This document shows, piece after piece, positions 40,511 to 49,972 of a stretch of 64,000 bases of DNA. Location: positions 1,798,001 to 1,862,000 of the forward strand of contig NZ_AP024885.1 in the NCBI RefSeq assembly GCF_024346975.1. Direction: 5' to 3'. Made by a program: the position numbers and the translations under genes. The notes beneath the pieces are model-generated. The model was given only the letters and a program-made list of their open reading frames with translations. It did not search any database and was not told the DNA's origin. Each line of letters opens with the position of its first letter. Positions within the stretch are counted from its first letter, which is position 1. Origin of the DNA: Vibrio neonatus. GTDB lineage: Bacteria; Pseudomonadota; Gammaproteobacteria; Enterobacterales; Vibrionaceae.

Positions 40511-41401
40511 ATGAGTAACGCTATCAGCCTACCGCCACCTGCGCCCATTTCTGCTAAGTCACATCGCATTTTACTGAGTATTATTGCCGTGGCTCTGACT
40601 CTGGTTGCTATCTTTAATCTTGCCGATCACTACACCCTGCTCAAACTTGATGAGTCTATCGACCAAGGGCTGATTGCCTTTGCTTCGGTACGTAGTATCC
40701 ATGCCATAATTTCAGTGCTACAAGGCACAGAAATTAATGTGCCCGTGGTAACGCTAAGCGTCGGTGAAATTCTCTCGCCTGCCACAGAGATACTGCAATC
40801 AACTTCTGGTGTGCTCACCACGGCCCTTGCCTCCCTTGGCTTGCAACGTATTTTGTTGGATGTATTTACCAATAAAATCGTCAACATCACCATTGCGCTA
40901 AGTGCCATTAGTTACCTAGTCACGCTGTGGGTTGTGCCAATGGCGCGCTTTACCAAATACACCCAGCCAACGTTTTTTATTTTGTGTTTTACGCGCTTTT
41001 TATTGGTAGGCACATTGCTCCTCAACAGCATGGCCGATACCTTGTTTCTCAATGAACAAACCGAGCAAATCACGCAACAAACGGACTTTATCGCCACTGA
41101 TTTACATCAGTTTAATCAAGATCTAATGAGCGGTACCTCTTCTGATGCCACAGAGCAAGACGACAGTTTTATGGGTAGCGTAAAGCATACCTGGGACAGC
41201 GTAACCAATGGCTTCTCTGACACCAAAAAAGATCTACAACATAAATTTGATGAGCTAAAAGTGAAGACTGAATCTTTAGTGGTCAACCTATTAAAGCTGA
41301 TTGCCATGTTCGTGTTAAAAACGATTTTGATACCGATTGGCTTCTTGTTGCTATTGAAGAATTTGTATTGGGGATTGATTCGTCGTATCTCAGTAGTATA
41401 A
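40511..41401 (+). CDS. Membrane protein of unknown function
   Basis: 296 residues with hydrophobic segments near residues 20-40, 95-115, 120-145, 150-172 and 258-285, and a soluble region (about 180-250) with coiled-coil character (DSVTNGFSDTKKDLQHKFDELK). I do not recognise the family. It follows tas by 60 bases and may be cotranscribed with it; a terminator follows. Confidence 0.65.
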   Translation: MSNAISLPPPAPISAKSHRILLSIIAVALTLVAIFNLADHYTLLKLDESIDQGLIAFASVRSIHAIISVLQGTEINVPVVTLSVGEILSPATEILQSTSGVLTTALASLGLQRILLDVFTNKIVNITIALSAISYLVTLWVVPMARFTKYTQPTFFILCFTRFLLVGTLLLNSMADTLFLNEQTEQITQQTDFIATDLHQFNQDLMSGTSSDATEQDDSFMGSVKHTWDSVTNGFSDTKKDLQHKFDELKVKTESLVVNLLKLIAMFVLKTILIPIGFLLLLKNLYWGLIRRISVV

Positions 41402-41421
41402 CCGGATAGAGTGATACATTT

Positions 41422-41456
41422 AGGGCCCTATAAATTAGGGCCCTTGTTATTTTTTA
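41422..41456 (+). terminator. Intrinsic terminator after the membrane protein gene
   Basis: AGGGCCCTA and TAGGGCCCT pair perfectly around TAAAT, followed by TGTTATTTTTT. Confidence 0.87.
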
Positions 41457-41473
41457 CGCTCAATAGCCTCAAG

Positions 41474-42346
41474 CTAAGCTTCAGGAACCACATCCAATGG
41501 TTTGGCTTTTCTTTTCCAACGAATTGGCATTAAAGGCACCACAATCATTGCAATGCCAATGGCAGTAAGGGTATCGGGGATTTCATCAAACCACATAATG
41601 CCAAACAGAGTCACAAACACTAAGCCTGAGTATTCAGCCAATGCAATTTGGCTTGCAGGCGCTTTTCGATAACCAATCACCACTAATGCATGGTAGCTGA
41701 GCACAAACACATTAATGGCGGTGATCCAAAAGATATGACGCATATGAATTTCAGACCATTGCGGTAACGCCAATAACAAAGCGCCCGGTATCGTTAATGC
41801 CGTGGTCCAAAACAGCGTCGAAACCACTGACTGCTGCTTGGGTAACCGCTTAATTAAAATATTACCCACCGCCATTGCCAGCGCACTGCCTAAAGCAATA
41901 ATCGCCGCCCAATGAAAATGCTCTGGTCTTAACACCACCAGCACGCCTAAAAAGCCAATACCTGTGGCGATGATTTTTTTCAGCGGTGGTACTTCTTGTA
42001 AAAACACCACAGACAAAGGCAGCATCATCAAAGGCGCGACATAAAACATCGCATTGGCCGTAGCTAACGTTAAGTGAGTAATCGCTACCATAGCGCAACC
42101 ACTGCCAATTAAAATGAACTGCGCGCGCCAAAAGTTGATCTTACCACAACCTTGCATACGCTCTGCTTTGGGCAGTCGCCACCATAACGGCGCAATAATC
42201 AACAAGCTCATCACCTGACGAATAAAGACGTACTGAAACGTCGGCACTTCGCCATTGAGCACTTTCAGTGAGACATCAGACAAAGAGGCTAAAAAGTTAG
42301 CAAACACCAAAAGTAAAATTGCCTGAGAGACATTATTAATGCGCAT
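41474..42346 (-). CDS. EamA/DMT-superfamily transporter
   Basis: 290 residues with ten hydrophobic segments in two EamA repeats (about 8-138 and 148-275), the second with AEYSGLVFVTLFGIMWFDEIP, a typical RhaT/YdcZ-like signature. Substrates of this superfamily are mostly unassigned metabolites. A basic C-terminal tail, RWKRKAK, agrees with the inside orientation. It stands alone between convergent and divergent genes. Confidence 0.83.
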   Translation of the reverse strand: MRINNVSQAILLLVFANFLASLSDVSLKVLNGEVPTFQYVFIRQVMSLLIIAPLWWRLPKAERMQGCGKINFWRAQFILIGSGCAMVAITHLTLATANAMFYVAPLMMLPLSVVFLQEVPPLKKIIATGIGFLGVLVVLRPEHFHWAAIIALGSALAMAVGNILIKRLPKQQSVVSTLFWTTALTIPGALLLALPQWSEIHMRHIFWITAINVFVLSYHALVVIGYRKAPASQIALAEYSGLVFVTLFGIMWFDEIPDTLTAIGIAMIVVPLMPIRWKRKAKPLDVVPEA

Positions 42347-42505
42347 AGAACCTTAACAGATAACAACCAACAAAAGACGCGCGAAGATACCAGTGTTTAG
42401 CGAATAAATCCAATTTGTATGACAAGTACGCAAACAGAGATCTGCGCTCATTTATGCGATAGGCTCATTATGTTAAGGTATGCCCTGCTGGACTAACACC
42501 TAATA

Positions 42506-43474
42506 TTGAGTATCGACACCTTGAACAAAAACAAAGCACATCCACCAAAGCATGCAGTTAAAGCTGGGCTACACCCTAAAAACAAACATCATGGTCGATA
42601 CAATATTGATGCGTTAGTTAAAGCACTACCTGCGCTAAAGAGTAAAATTGTTTTAAATCCAAAGGGTGAGAAAACCGTTAATTTTAGCGATCCTGATTCG
42701 GTGCTTATGCTCAACAAAGCGCTATTGGCATTACATTATCAAGTGCGTGTTTGGGATATTCCGCAAGGCTATTTATGCCCGCCTATTCCCGGCCGCGCCG
42801 ATTATGTACATCGCCTCGCCGAACTGCTAGAAAAGACTACTGAAACCATTAAGGTGCTTGATATTGGCACTGGTGCTAGCTGTATCTACCCGATCATTGG
42901 CGCGACCGATTATCAGTGGCATTTTACCGCCAGTGATGTCGACCCAGTATCAATTAAAGTTGCCAGTGAGATTGCGGCGCAGAATCCGCATTTATCAGGA
43001 AAGATCACGCCCAGATTGCAAACCGATGCTAAACATATTTTCCAAGGTGTCATTAAAGAGGGTGAGTATTATCACCTAACAATGTGTAACCCTCCCTTTC
43101 ATAAGTCGCTAAAAGAGGCGCAGTTAGGCACGCAAAGAAAAGCCAGCAACCTTGCCAAAAACCGAGTGAAACGTGGCGCTCAAAGCATGAATGCCAAAGC
43201 CTCTGCACTAAAACCTCAGCAAAAAGGACTTAACTTTGGCGGACAAAAAGCCGAGCTATGGTGTCCCGGCGGAGAAGAAGCCTTCATCAAAAACATGGCC
43301 AATGAAAGCGCATTGTTTAAAGACCAAGTGGGCTGGTTTAGCACTTTGATCTCTAAAAAAGAAAACGTTTCTAGCATGAAGAAAAAACTCACTAGCTTGA
43401 AAGTCAAAGAGATCAAAGTCGTCGAAATGTCGCAAGGACAAAAAATCAGCCGCTTTATCGCATGGCGGTATTAG
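42506..43474 (+). CDS. rlmF: 23S rRNA (adenine1618-N6)-methyltransferase
   Basis: 322 residues with GLHPKNKHHGRY near the start, VLDIGTGASCIYPI for SAM binding and the catalytic MCNPPFHKS. It methylates A1618 of 23S rRNA. No ATG occurs in frame before the conserved region: the coding frame opens with TTG at 42506 or 42521, and neither has a clear ribosome site. The start is therefore provisional; the family begins just before GLHPxNxHH, so little is missing. Confidence 0.9.
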   Translation: MSIDTLNKNKAHPPKHAVKAGLHPKNKHHGRYNIDALVKALPALKSKIVLNPKGEKTVNFSDPDSVLMLNKALLALHYQVRVWDIPQGYLCPPIPGRADYVHRLAELLEKTTETIKVLDIGTGASCIYPIIGATDYQWHFTASDVDPVSIKVASEIAAQNPHLSGKITPRLQTDAKHIFQGVIKEGEYYHLTMCNPPFHKSLKEAQLGTQRKASNLAKNRVKRGAQSMNAKASALKPQQKGLNFGGQKAELWCPGGEEAFIKNMANESALFKDQVGWFSTLISKKENVSSMKKKLTSLKVKEIKVVEMSQGQKISRFIAWRY

Positions 43475-43556
43475 TCGCTCGGTATTAGTCGAGCTTGAGA
43501 GCCTAGCTACCACTGATAAACTCAACATCACAGCGCTGTCCTACAAACTCTGCGAG

Positions 43557-44837
43557 TCACTTTAGAAAATGTGTACTTTGTGGGTGATTAAAATGAATTT
43601 CTACACGTCGTCCATCTGACAGCGTTTCATTTTTATAATACCAGCCATATTGTTTGATCAATCGGTCAGTCAATTCCAAGCCAAGGCCAAACCCTAAGTC
43701 ATGTTGGTTATCATTATCTGAATAATTATGATTGGTAATAAGTAAGCTTTGTTGTTTTTGTTCAATAACAACATCACCTTCATAAGTATGCTGAAAGGCA
43801 TTACGAATAATATTGGTAATTACGATTCGTCCCAAGCCAGGCGGTATACTTAGCATTGTAGAATCATGGCTTATACTGACGTTAACGCTCTTACCTTCCA
43901 ATAAATAGCGCAGCTCAGATTGAATTTGAAACACCAAATCACCCAATACAATCGATTCTTCAGCAAGCTGTTTGTGTTCTTGACGATTTAGCCACAGCAA
44001 GGTTTCAGTTAGATCTGTCATAGTAAAGGAAGCACGGCGGATCCTATCCAATACTTGCAGCTGTTTATCCGTATTGATGCCTCGTTCAATCATCTTTTGT
44101 AGCAATTCGGCATTACTACGAGTGACTGCGATGGGCGTGCGCAGTTCATGGCTAGCATAACCTAAAAATTCTTTTTCGCGGGTGACGCTTTCTTGTACTG
44201 AATTCAAACTGGATTCAATGATCTCTGCTAATACGTTTAGCTCACTGTATTGAAAGTTGGGCGTGGGTTCGTTTTTCTGCTTTTTATCCAGCCTTTTTGC
44301 CCAGTTACGCAGCTGACGAACGGGCTCTGACACCTGCTTAAGCATGATAAGCAGTATCACGCCAAATAGGGTAATTGCTGCTAGCGCAAACAGTAAGATA
44401 TAAAGAAATTTAGGACGTTCTTCGGCTAACGAACGCTTCACATCGCTATCATCAAAAGAGATAGAGATATAACGAAGCTTGCCATCACGCTCTAATTTCA
44501 TCAAAAAGTCGCGAACAGAGGGGACTTTCAAAATAGGGATGCCGTCAATTTTCTTGGCTAACTTCCCATTTTCTAGATGAACGTCTTTAAAGCGATTTTG
44601 TATCAATTCTGGTAAATCTTGCCAACGCGTTGCAATCGTCATCTCTTGCACTTGATAGGGCTTACCATCTTCTGCATCAAATTCGAATGCTTCTGAGCGC
44701 ATGAAGGTGGTTAATGAAGTATCCAATCCATAAAAGAAATAATTTACCGCTACCGTAGACATGCCTGCCACCAGCAATGTGCCGGATAAAAACATGGCAA
44801 CAACGACATACAATCTTAGGCTAGCGCGAATTTTCAT
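43557..44837 (-). CDS. Sensor histidine kinase
   Basis: 426 residues: a membrane segment (about 8-34), a periplasmic sensor (about 36-143), a second membrane segment (about 144-166), a HAMP-like linker, the H-box GYASHELRTP with phosphorylatable His near 230, an N-box NIIRNAFQHT and a G-box GFGLGLEL. It autophosphorylates and signals to the regulator encoded three bases upstream. The stimulus is unknown; the iron importer next door does not prove a link. Confidence 0.9.
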   Translation of the reverse strand: MKIRASLRLYVVVAMFLSGTLLVAGMSTVAVNYFFYGLDTSLTTFMRSEAFEFDAEDGKPYQVQEMTIATRWQDLPELIQNRFKDVHLENGKLAKKIDGIPILKVPSVRDFLMKLERDGKLRYISISFDDSDVKRSLAEERPKFLYILLFALAAITLFGVILLIMLKQVSEPVRQLRNWAKRLDKKQKNEPTPNFQYSELNVLAEIIESSLNSVQESVTREKEFLGYASHELRTPIAVTRSNAELLQKMIERGINTDKQLQVLDRIRRASFTMTDLTETLLWLNRQEHKQLAEESIVLGDLVFQIQSELRYLLEGKSVNVSISHDSTMLSIPPGLGRIVITNIIRNAFQHTYEGDVVIEQKQQSLLITNHNYSDNDNQHDLGFGLGLELTDRLIKQYGWYYKNETLSDGRRVEIHFNHPQSTHFLK

Positions 44838-44840
44838 ACG

Positions 44841-45527
44841 TTAGTTGCTCTCTCGTCGAAGCGCAAAGCCTTGCCCAATAACGGTATGAATAAGTTTGTT
44901 GTCTGACTGGCTATCTACTGCTTTTCTAAGATTAAACATATGCACTTTTAAGCTATTGCTGTCTGGCTGATCATCACCCCATACCACTTGCATCAGTTTT
45001 TCACGCTTAATCACATTTGGTGTATTTCGCATTAAAGCAGCCAGTATTTTAAAGCCGGTTGGAGATAACTTTAAGCTCTCCCCTGCTCGAGTCGCTGTTT
45101 CTGCTTTAAGGTCGAGCTCTAAGTCGTCCACGGTGAGTTTATTGACTTCCCCGCTGCGACGACGTGACAACACCTGTATGCGCGCCACTAATTCTTCTAA
45201 CGCGAACGGCTTCACCAGATAATCATCCGCGCCACTGGAAAAACCTTTCAGTTTGTCATCCAGAGTATCGCGAGCAGTGAGCATTAGAATAGGAATATCA
45301 TAGCCTTGTGCTCGCAGGTTTGAGCATACTTCTAGGCCATCCATTTTGGGTAGGTTTAGATCTAAAATGACCGCATCATAATGATTCTCTTTGATCATAT
45401 TCAGGCCAGATAAACCATTGGTTGCGTAGTCACAAGAGATAGAGTCCAACTCTAAATAATCAATAACCGCTGTCGCCAGATCCAAATCATCCTCGACCAA
45501 CAACAACTGACAATTTTCTAAACCCAT
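44841..45527 (-). CDS. OmpR-family response regulator
   Basis: About 228 residues: receiver domain with acidic DD pocket (VEDD), phosphoacceptor in ILDLNLPKMDG and Lys in LVKPFAL, then a winged-helix DNA-binding domain (LSPTGFKILAALM). The ATG at 45527 is chosen because a conserved receiver start follows immediately; an upstream ATG at 45599 would add 24 residues. It is paired with the histidine kinase gene, three bases apart. Target genes are not identifiable here. Confidence 0.9.
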   Translation of the reverse strand: MGLENCQLLLVEDDLDLATAVIDYLELDSISCDYATNGLSGLNMIKENHYDAVILDLNLPKMDGLEVCSNLRAQGYDIPILMLTARDTLDDKLKGFSSGADDYLVKPFALEELVARIQVLSRRRSGEVNKLTVDDLELDLKAETATRAGESLKLSPTGFKILAALMRNTPNVIKREKLMQVVWGDDQPDSNSLKVHMFNLRKAVDSQSDNKLIHTVIGQGFALRRESN

Positions 45528-45697
45528 AGTGACCCGCTTACCTTTTATTATTTGTAGAGAAATGTACTGCAATGGAATGTATCCCAGCGTACATAGCATT
45601 AACTTATCTCTAAACTGGTTAATCCTAGGTTAAGGCTAAAAAGCATGCGCCTCAAGGCGAATCCAAGATTATATGTAAGATATGGGAAGCGAGATTC

Positions 45698-45734
45698 TGC
45701 TCCGGCTAGTTTCAGGCAGAAACTCAGCGGAGCA
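45698..45734. repeat. Hairpin with symmetric internal loop between the response regulator and ABC ATPase genes
   Basis: TGCTCCG pairs with CGGAGCA, then AGTTTC with GAAACT, separated by a three-by-three internal loop and closed by AGGCA. No T-run follows on either strand. It could be a weak terminator for the importer operon or part of the regulator promoter region. Confidence 0.5.
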
Positions 45735-45805
45735 CTATATTGAAGGGTGGCGATGACTGTTTTAGAAAAACAATGTCGCCTATGTGTGACTATTTCCGCT
45801 TGGGG

Positions 45806-46552
45806 TTAGTGACGCACCACAACGACAGGATGATCTTCAAGTTGGATAACTTGCGAATTAACATTAAACACATCTTGAATCAGTTGTTGGTCGATGATTT
45901 TTTTCGGTTCGCCATAAATAAACAGCTGACCATCATGTAATGCCGCCACTTTATGCGAGTATTGAATGGCTAAGTTTAAATCATGCACCACCATCAATAC
46001 GCAAGCCTTGTTATCTACTGTATAGCTTCTCACGTATTCCAGCAGTTTTAACTGGTTGCTCATATCTAATGCTGAGGTTGGCTCATCAAGAATCAGCACT
46101 TTCGGCTGATTGATCACCGCTTGTGCCAATCCAACCATTTGGCTTTCACCGCCAGAGAGCTCAGTACACAGCTTGTTGGCAAGGTGAATAATGCCCACTT
46201 TCTCTAACAAAGCTAAGGCTTTTTCGGCGCTGTGCGCTCGGGTAAAAAGTGAGCTGACACCCACGTGCATAGTCGTAATTAAAAGCTCTACCACAGTGAT
46301 GCTGGCCGAGATCCTATGATCTTGCGGTAAATAACCAATATCACCCAAAACTAAAGGTTTATCATCCAGAGTCACAGACTTGGGATTTAAGCGAATCAGC
46401 TTAGTCATTTGCTTTAATAGCGTTGACTTACCTGCCCCATTTTTACCAATAAGTGAAACCATTTCTCCTGAATGAATTTCAGGGATACTCAGATCATTTA
46501 AAATTGTGTTACCAGCAAAAGATACGGATATATTGCTAATTTTAAGTCCCAT
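45806..46552 (-). CDS. Iron/siderophore ABC importer, ATP-binding protein
   Basis: 248 residues with Walker A GKNGAGKSTLL, signature LSGGESQ, Walker B VLILDEPTS and switch His in VVHDLNLA; the last is typical of the FecE/FhuC group. It powers import through the FecCD-type permease encoded upstream, whose stop overlaps its ATG by one base. The substrate is probably an iron chelate, from the family and the Fur box upstream of the operon. Confidence 0.9.
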   Translation of the reverse strand: MGLKISNISVSFAGNTILNDLSIPEIHSGEMVSLIGKNGAGKSTLLKQMTKLIRLNPKSVTLDDKPLVLGDIGYLPQDHRISASITVVELLITTMHVGVSSLFTRAHSAEKALALLEKVGIIHLANKLCTELSGGESQMVGLAQAVINQPKVLILDEPTSALDMSNQLKLLEYVRSYTVDNKACVLMVVHDLNLAIQYSHKVAALHDGQLFIYGEPKKIIDQQLIQDVFNVNSQVIQLEDHPVVVVRH

Positions 46553-47634
46553 TAAAATCTGCCGCCCTTTTTGATGATTAAGTAAATAAAGAATGGAACA
46601 CCAATGATTGACATCATTACCGTTAACGGAAGAATTTGCCCCGGCATAATCGATTTACTGGCAATGGAAGCCACTTCAAGTAATACCGCGCCAAGAAGTG
46701 CGGATGCCGGCAAGAAATAGCGTTGATCTTCGCCCAAAATCATTCGCGCAATATGCGGAGCGACTAAGCCCACAAAACCGACCGCACCGACAAAGGCCAC
46801 CGATATTGAGGTAATTAATGACACTAACAGCAAGGTCTTGTTGCGCAGGCGATTTACATTGATACCCATAGACTCTGCGCGCTCTTGACCAATTTTAAGT
46901 GATGATAGCTTCCATGAATCTTTCATCATAATCACCAGCACCGTTGGGATTAAAACGGCTAACACTATGATTTTTTGCCAGCTGCCTCGATCTAACGAGC
47001 CCATTTGCCAAAAGACTAACGTTTGCAATTGAGTCTCTGACGCTGAGTACTGCATCATGGTCAGCATACCGTCGTATGCAAACATGATGGCTACCCCAAA
47101 TAACATCACACCTTCAATTGAAATACGCTTCATTGATGAAATGCCCGCAATCAAAAGCGTTGTTAATAAACACATAATGAATGCCATCGTCGCAATTTGA
47201 TATTCCACAGGAATAAACGGCACCGCCACAATATTCATGATCACCAGTGCCGCGCCAAAGCCTGCTGCCGCAGAAACACCAAAGGTATATGGGTCAGCCA
47301 GTGAGTTGTTCAAGGTGGTTTGCATCTGTGCGCCCGCAAGTGCCAGTGCTGCGCCAACAAATGGCGCCATCAGAGACATCGGCATGCGAATATCCCAGAT
47401 GATAATTTGTGTGGCTAAATCGCTATTCTTAGGATAAAAAATACCATTAAGTACTTGCGATAAAGTTAAGCCCTGCGAGCCAATTAATATATCGGCCACC
47501 AGAAAAACGATACTGAGTATAAAAAACACGCCCAACATGGTGACTTTTTTACGCTCACGGGTGCGGTGAAATGCCAAGGCACTTTCGGCCTCACTTCCTA
47601 TACTCGGCGGCGCAGTTTTCTGTCGTGGGTTCAC
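46552..47634 (-). CDS. Iron/siderophore ABC importer, FecCD-family permease
   Basis: 360 residues with about ten membrane segments, GAALALAGAQMQTTLNNSLADP and GFVGLVAPHIARMILG, both strong FecCD/BtuC signatures. A long cytoplasmic N-terminus (about 35 residues) precedes TM1. It forms the inner-membrane channel. Its stop overlaps the ATPase start and its start overlaps the binding-protein stop, so the three genes are translationally coupled. Confidence 0.92.
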   Translation of the reverse strand: MNPRQKTAPPSIGSEAESALAFHRTRERKKVTMLGVFFILSIVFLVADILIGSQGLTLSQVLNGIFYPKNSDLATQIIIWDIRMPMSLMAPFVGAALALAGAQMQTTLNNSLADPYTFGVSAAAGFGAALVIMNIVAVPFIPVEYQIATMAFIMCLLTTLLIAGISSMKRISIEGVMLFGVAIMFAYDGMLTMMQYSASETQLQTLVFWQMGSLDRGSWQKIIVLAVLIPTVLVIMMKDSWKLSSLKIGQERAESMGINVNRLRNKTLLLVSLITSISVAFVGAVGFVGLVAPHIARMILGEDQRYFLPASALLGAVLLEVASIASKSIMPGQILPLTVMMSIIGVPFFIYLIIKKGGRF

Positions 47635-48797
47635 TATTGTATAACCTTAAAATTATCTTGGCCGAAGATGCCAGTCACGGTGCGGTTAGCTAATGTTTGA
47701 TTCATCTCTTCAAACGTCTGCTCAGGATTTAAATCCTTAAATTGCTTTGGGTAAAACCATTTTGCGAAATACTCTAAGGCCACAAGATTGTATGGCGAGT
47801 TATAAAACGGCATATAGATAGAGTAGACCTGTTTGTTCTGATACGCAGGAGTCGGTCTCATCCAAGTGCGTTGCAATAGCTTATTCGTTGCCGATTTGAT
47901 GGCGTCTTTATTTGGATTATAACCAAGCGGGATCCCCGCTTTCGGATCGCCATTTTTATCCACCCAACCTGTGGTTTGCATAATATAGATATCAGGCTGA
48001 GCAATGATGAGGCTTTCCGCAGACATGTTCCCAGAAAATGCGCCTTTTAAAGGCTTATCCGCAATATTGACCGCCTTTAAAAATGGAACGTAGTCGCCCA
48101 TGTTACCTGCAGAAAATGTTTCGCAGCATGATTCACGTTTACCCGCAGAGCGCTCAATAAATACCTTCTTGTTTAATTCACTGGCAGGCACTTTGGCAAG
48201 ACCGGCTAATAAGTTATCTAAGTGTTTCTGATAGTAAGCTGCAAACTTCTGACCTTGTTCATGACGCCCGACCGCTGTCGCCACACTCGTTACAGACTGC
48301 ACCGTATTTTTAAGTGGGTTTTCACGAAAATCCACCACTAACACTTTAATGCCCGCTCTCTCTAACTTATCAAACAAGCCTTCTTCTTCTGCCAATTTCA
48401 CATTCACGATATCGACAATGAATAGATCTGGCTTGTCCTTCATTTGGATGAAACGCTCAGCATCAAACTCACCCGATTTAATTTTGCCTAATTGCGCTAT
48501 ATTTTTTAGCTTTGGGTAATCTTTAACATAACTGGCATACATGCTCGGCGCAGAAGTACGCATATCATCACGCCACGCCACTAAATGTGCAGCCGCATCT
48601 TGTTGGTAAACGATGTCTAATAGCGGAAAAACTCGACCGGTTGAAATGGCAATATTGTTAGGCTCATGATCGATGGTGATAGTTCGCCCCGCAACATCAG
48701 TGACGGTAACAGGAAACGTATCAGCCAAAGCTGCTGGGGAAGAAAGTAGGCACGCCAAACCAGTGACTAGTAAGCGCATAACAATAGAGTTTTTCAT
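47634..48797 (-). CDS. Iron/siderophore ABC importer, periplasmic binding protein
   Basis: About 387 residues from the ATG at 48797 with a signal peptide (MKNSIVMRLLVTGLACLLSS...ALA) and a class III periplasmic-binding fold (TVTDVAGRTITIDHEPNNIA; ESLIIAQPDIYI). A second ATG four codons earlier is possible. Frame continuing to 48953 lacks signal-peptide sense. It delivers an iron complex to the permease. A candidate Fur box lies 38 bases upstream, so it is likely iron-repressed. Confidence 0.88.
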   Translation of the reverse strand: MKNSIVMRLLVTGLACLLSSPAALADTFPVTVTDVAGRTITIDHEPNNIAISTGRVFPLLDIVYQQDAAAHLVAWRDDMRTSAPSMYASYVKDYPKLKNIAQLGKIKSGEFDAERFIQMKDKPDLFIVDIVNVKLAEEEGLFDKLERAGIKVLVVDFRENPLKNTVQSVTSVATAVGRHEQGQKFAAYYQKHLDNLLAGLAKVPASELNKKVFIERSAGKRESCCETFSAGNMGDYVPFLKAVNIADKPLKGAFSGNMSAESLIIAQPDIYIMQTTGWVDKNGDPKAGIPLGYNPNKDAIKSATNKLLQRTWMRPTPAYQNKQVYSIYMPFYNSPYNLVALEYFAKWFYPKQFKDLNPEQTFEEMNQTLANRTVTGIFGQDNFKVIQ

Positions 48798-48834
48798 AAT
48801 GATTTGCATTCGCCTTGCGGGGTCAGACTGGGAA

Positions 48835-48849
48835 TGATAATCACTTTCA
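48835..48849. promoter_or_regulatory. Candidate Fur box
   Basis: TGATAAT-C-ACTTTCA matches the 7-1-7 Fur consensus TGATAATnATTATCA at 12 of 14 positions. It lies upstream of the three-gene iron importer and no closer to any other gene. Confidence 0.65.
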
Positions 48850-48953
48850 ATAAATTTGTAAACATTTGTAATTATATGATGCAGATCAATCAAAGTTTGC
48901 AGAGTTTTCAACAAATCGGGAGCTAGGCGGTTTTTTGTAAAGAAAAACCGCAT

Positions 48954-49200
48954 CGAATATCACAATAGAACTAAGACTTATATTGCCAACAAACACTTAG
49001 CGCAAAAAGAAATGTAAATTTGCGGTAACACTCACACAACATAAAACCAGATTATTAATCAGTAGCCCACAATATAAATTCTGCTATCGTTGCAAAATCT
49101 AGCTGCAGATCGAATTGCTTAACACTCTCATTTAACCGCAATCCGCACGCTATGGAATAAGCCACTTTTATCACCATATTTATTGTTTAAAGGGAACTCT
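48954..49200 (+). promoter_or_regulatory. Upstream region of the lectin gene
   Basis: About 247 bases without a gene between the divergent importer and lectin genes. AAAGGGAA at 49189 is a clear ribosome site for the lectin. I see no reliable promoter or operator. Confidence 0.4.
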
Positions 49201-49761
49201 ATGAACACTTCCGTTTGCAAAATTTCAGTCTTATCTCTATTTATCTTATTTACTGGACATGCATCAGCAAAAGCGCTCAACATTCCAACACAAGCCCCCT
49301 ACATTGCACTAAGCCAAAACTTAGACGAACCCAACGGATATGGTTTTTGCCTAGATACATTCGGCCGCGGCTATTCAGAACTGATGCACACCCACACCTG
49401 TAAGCCACCATCAAAAGATAAAGACGCGCCAAGAAACAACTCAAGTAATGACGCTCGATTTGAATACGACACCCAAACCAAACAAATCCGTTCTTACGCC
49501 TACGAAAACCAATGTATGCAAGTGCTCTTGGCAACCGGGAAATCAGAATTCGCCCTACTAGAATGTAGCGACCATCCACACCAAAAGTTTGATTACAATA
49601 AAGAAGACAAAACCATCAGGTTGGATGTGGATCAAAACCGCTGTCTATCTATCGACACCAAAACCATTAAAGCAGGGCCTTGGGTTAAGCGTACATTGAA
49701 ACTGACTGAGTGTGATAAAACAGAGGATTCGTTGAAGCAATGGGATGTTGTGGCGAGCTAA
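49201..49761 (+). CDS. Secreted ricin-type beta-trefoil lectin-domain protein
   Basis: About 186 residues with a signal peptide (MNTSVCKISVLSLFILFTGHASA) and a beta-trefoil-like mature region: CLDTFGRGYSELMHTHTCK, QIRSYAYENQCMQVLL and NRCLSIDTKTIKAG. The last two are separated by about 40 residues, as trefoil repeats are. It would bind sugars outside the cell. The ATG at 49201 is chosen over a TTG at 49183. It stands at the edge of the accessory region, in normal-composition DNA. Confidence 0.75.
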   Translation: MNTSVCKISVLSLFILFTGHASAKALNIPTQAPYIALSQNLDEPNGYGFCLDTFGRGYSELMHTHTCKPPSKDKDAPRNNSSNDARFEYDTQTKQIRSYAYENQCMQVLLATGKSEFALLECSDHPHQKFDYNKEDKTIRLDVDQNRCLSIDTKTIKAGPWVKRTLKLTECDKTEDSLKQWDVVAS

Positions 49762-49855
49762 AAGCTTAATAGGATGACTTAGTCTTATAATTGATATTAT
49801 TTTAAACATCTACCTACTACATATTCACAGGTGAGAATTGCTTATTCTTACTTAT

Positions 49856-49902
49856 GATTTGAACAACAACATATACATTAATACTATGTTGTTGTTCAAA
49901 TC
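49856..49902. repeat. 18-bp perfect inverted repeat
   Basis: GATTTGAACAACAACATA (49856-49873) and its exact complement (49885-49902) are separated by 11 bases. No T-run follows on either strand. It lies between the lectin gene and a decayed transposase, so a transposon end or an insertion-related structure is possible. Confidence 0.75.
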
Positions 49903-49972
49903 AGATAAAGGGTCCACTATCCTATGGAACTTATGTTAGTTTCAAATAGGATACCTATCCCTAGAACTTATT

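Noticed and set aside
45600..45805. Small gene in the gap between the response regulator and ABC ATPase genes
   Set aside because: No frame has a ribosome site or homology; only the hairpin is notable.
49856..49902. Terminator of the lectin gene
   Set aside because: The stem is perfect, but the flanks on both strands lack T-runs.
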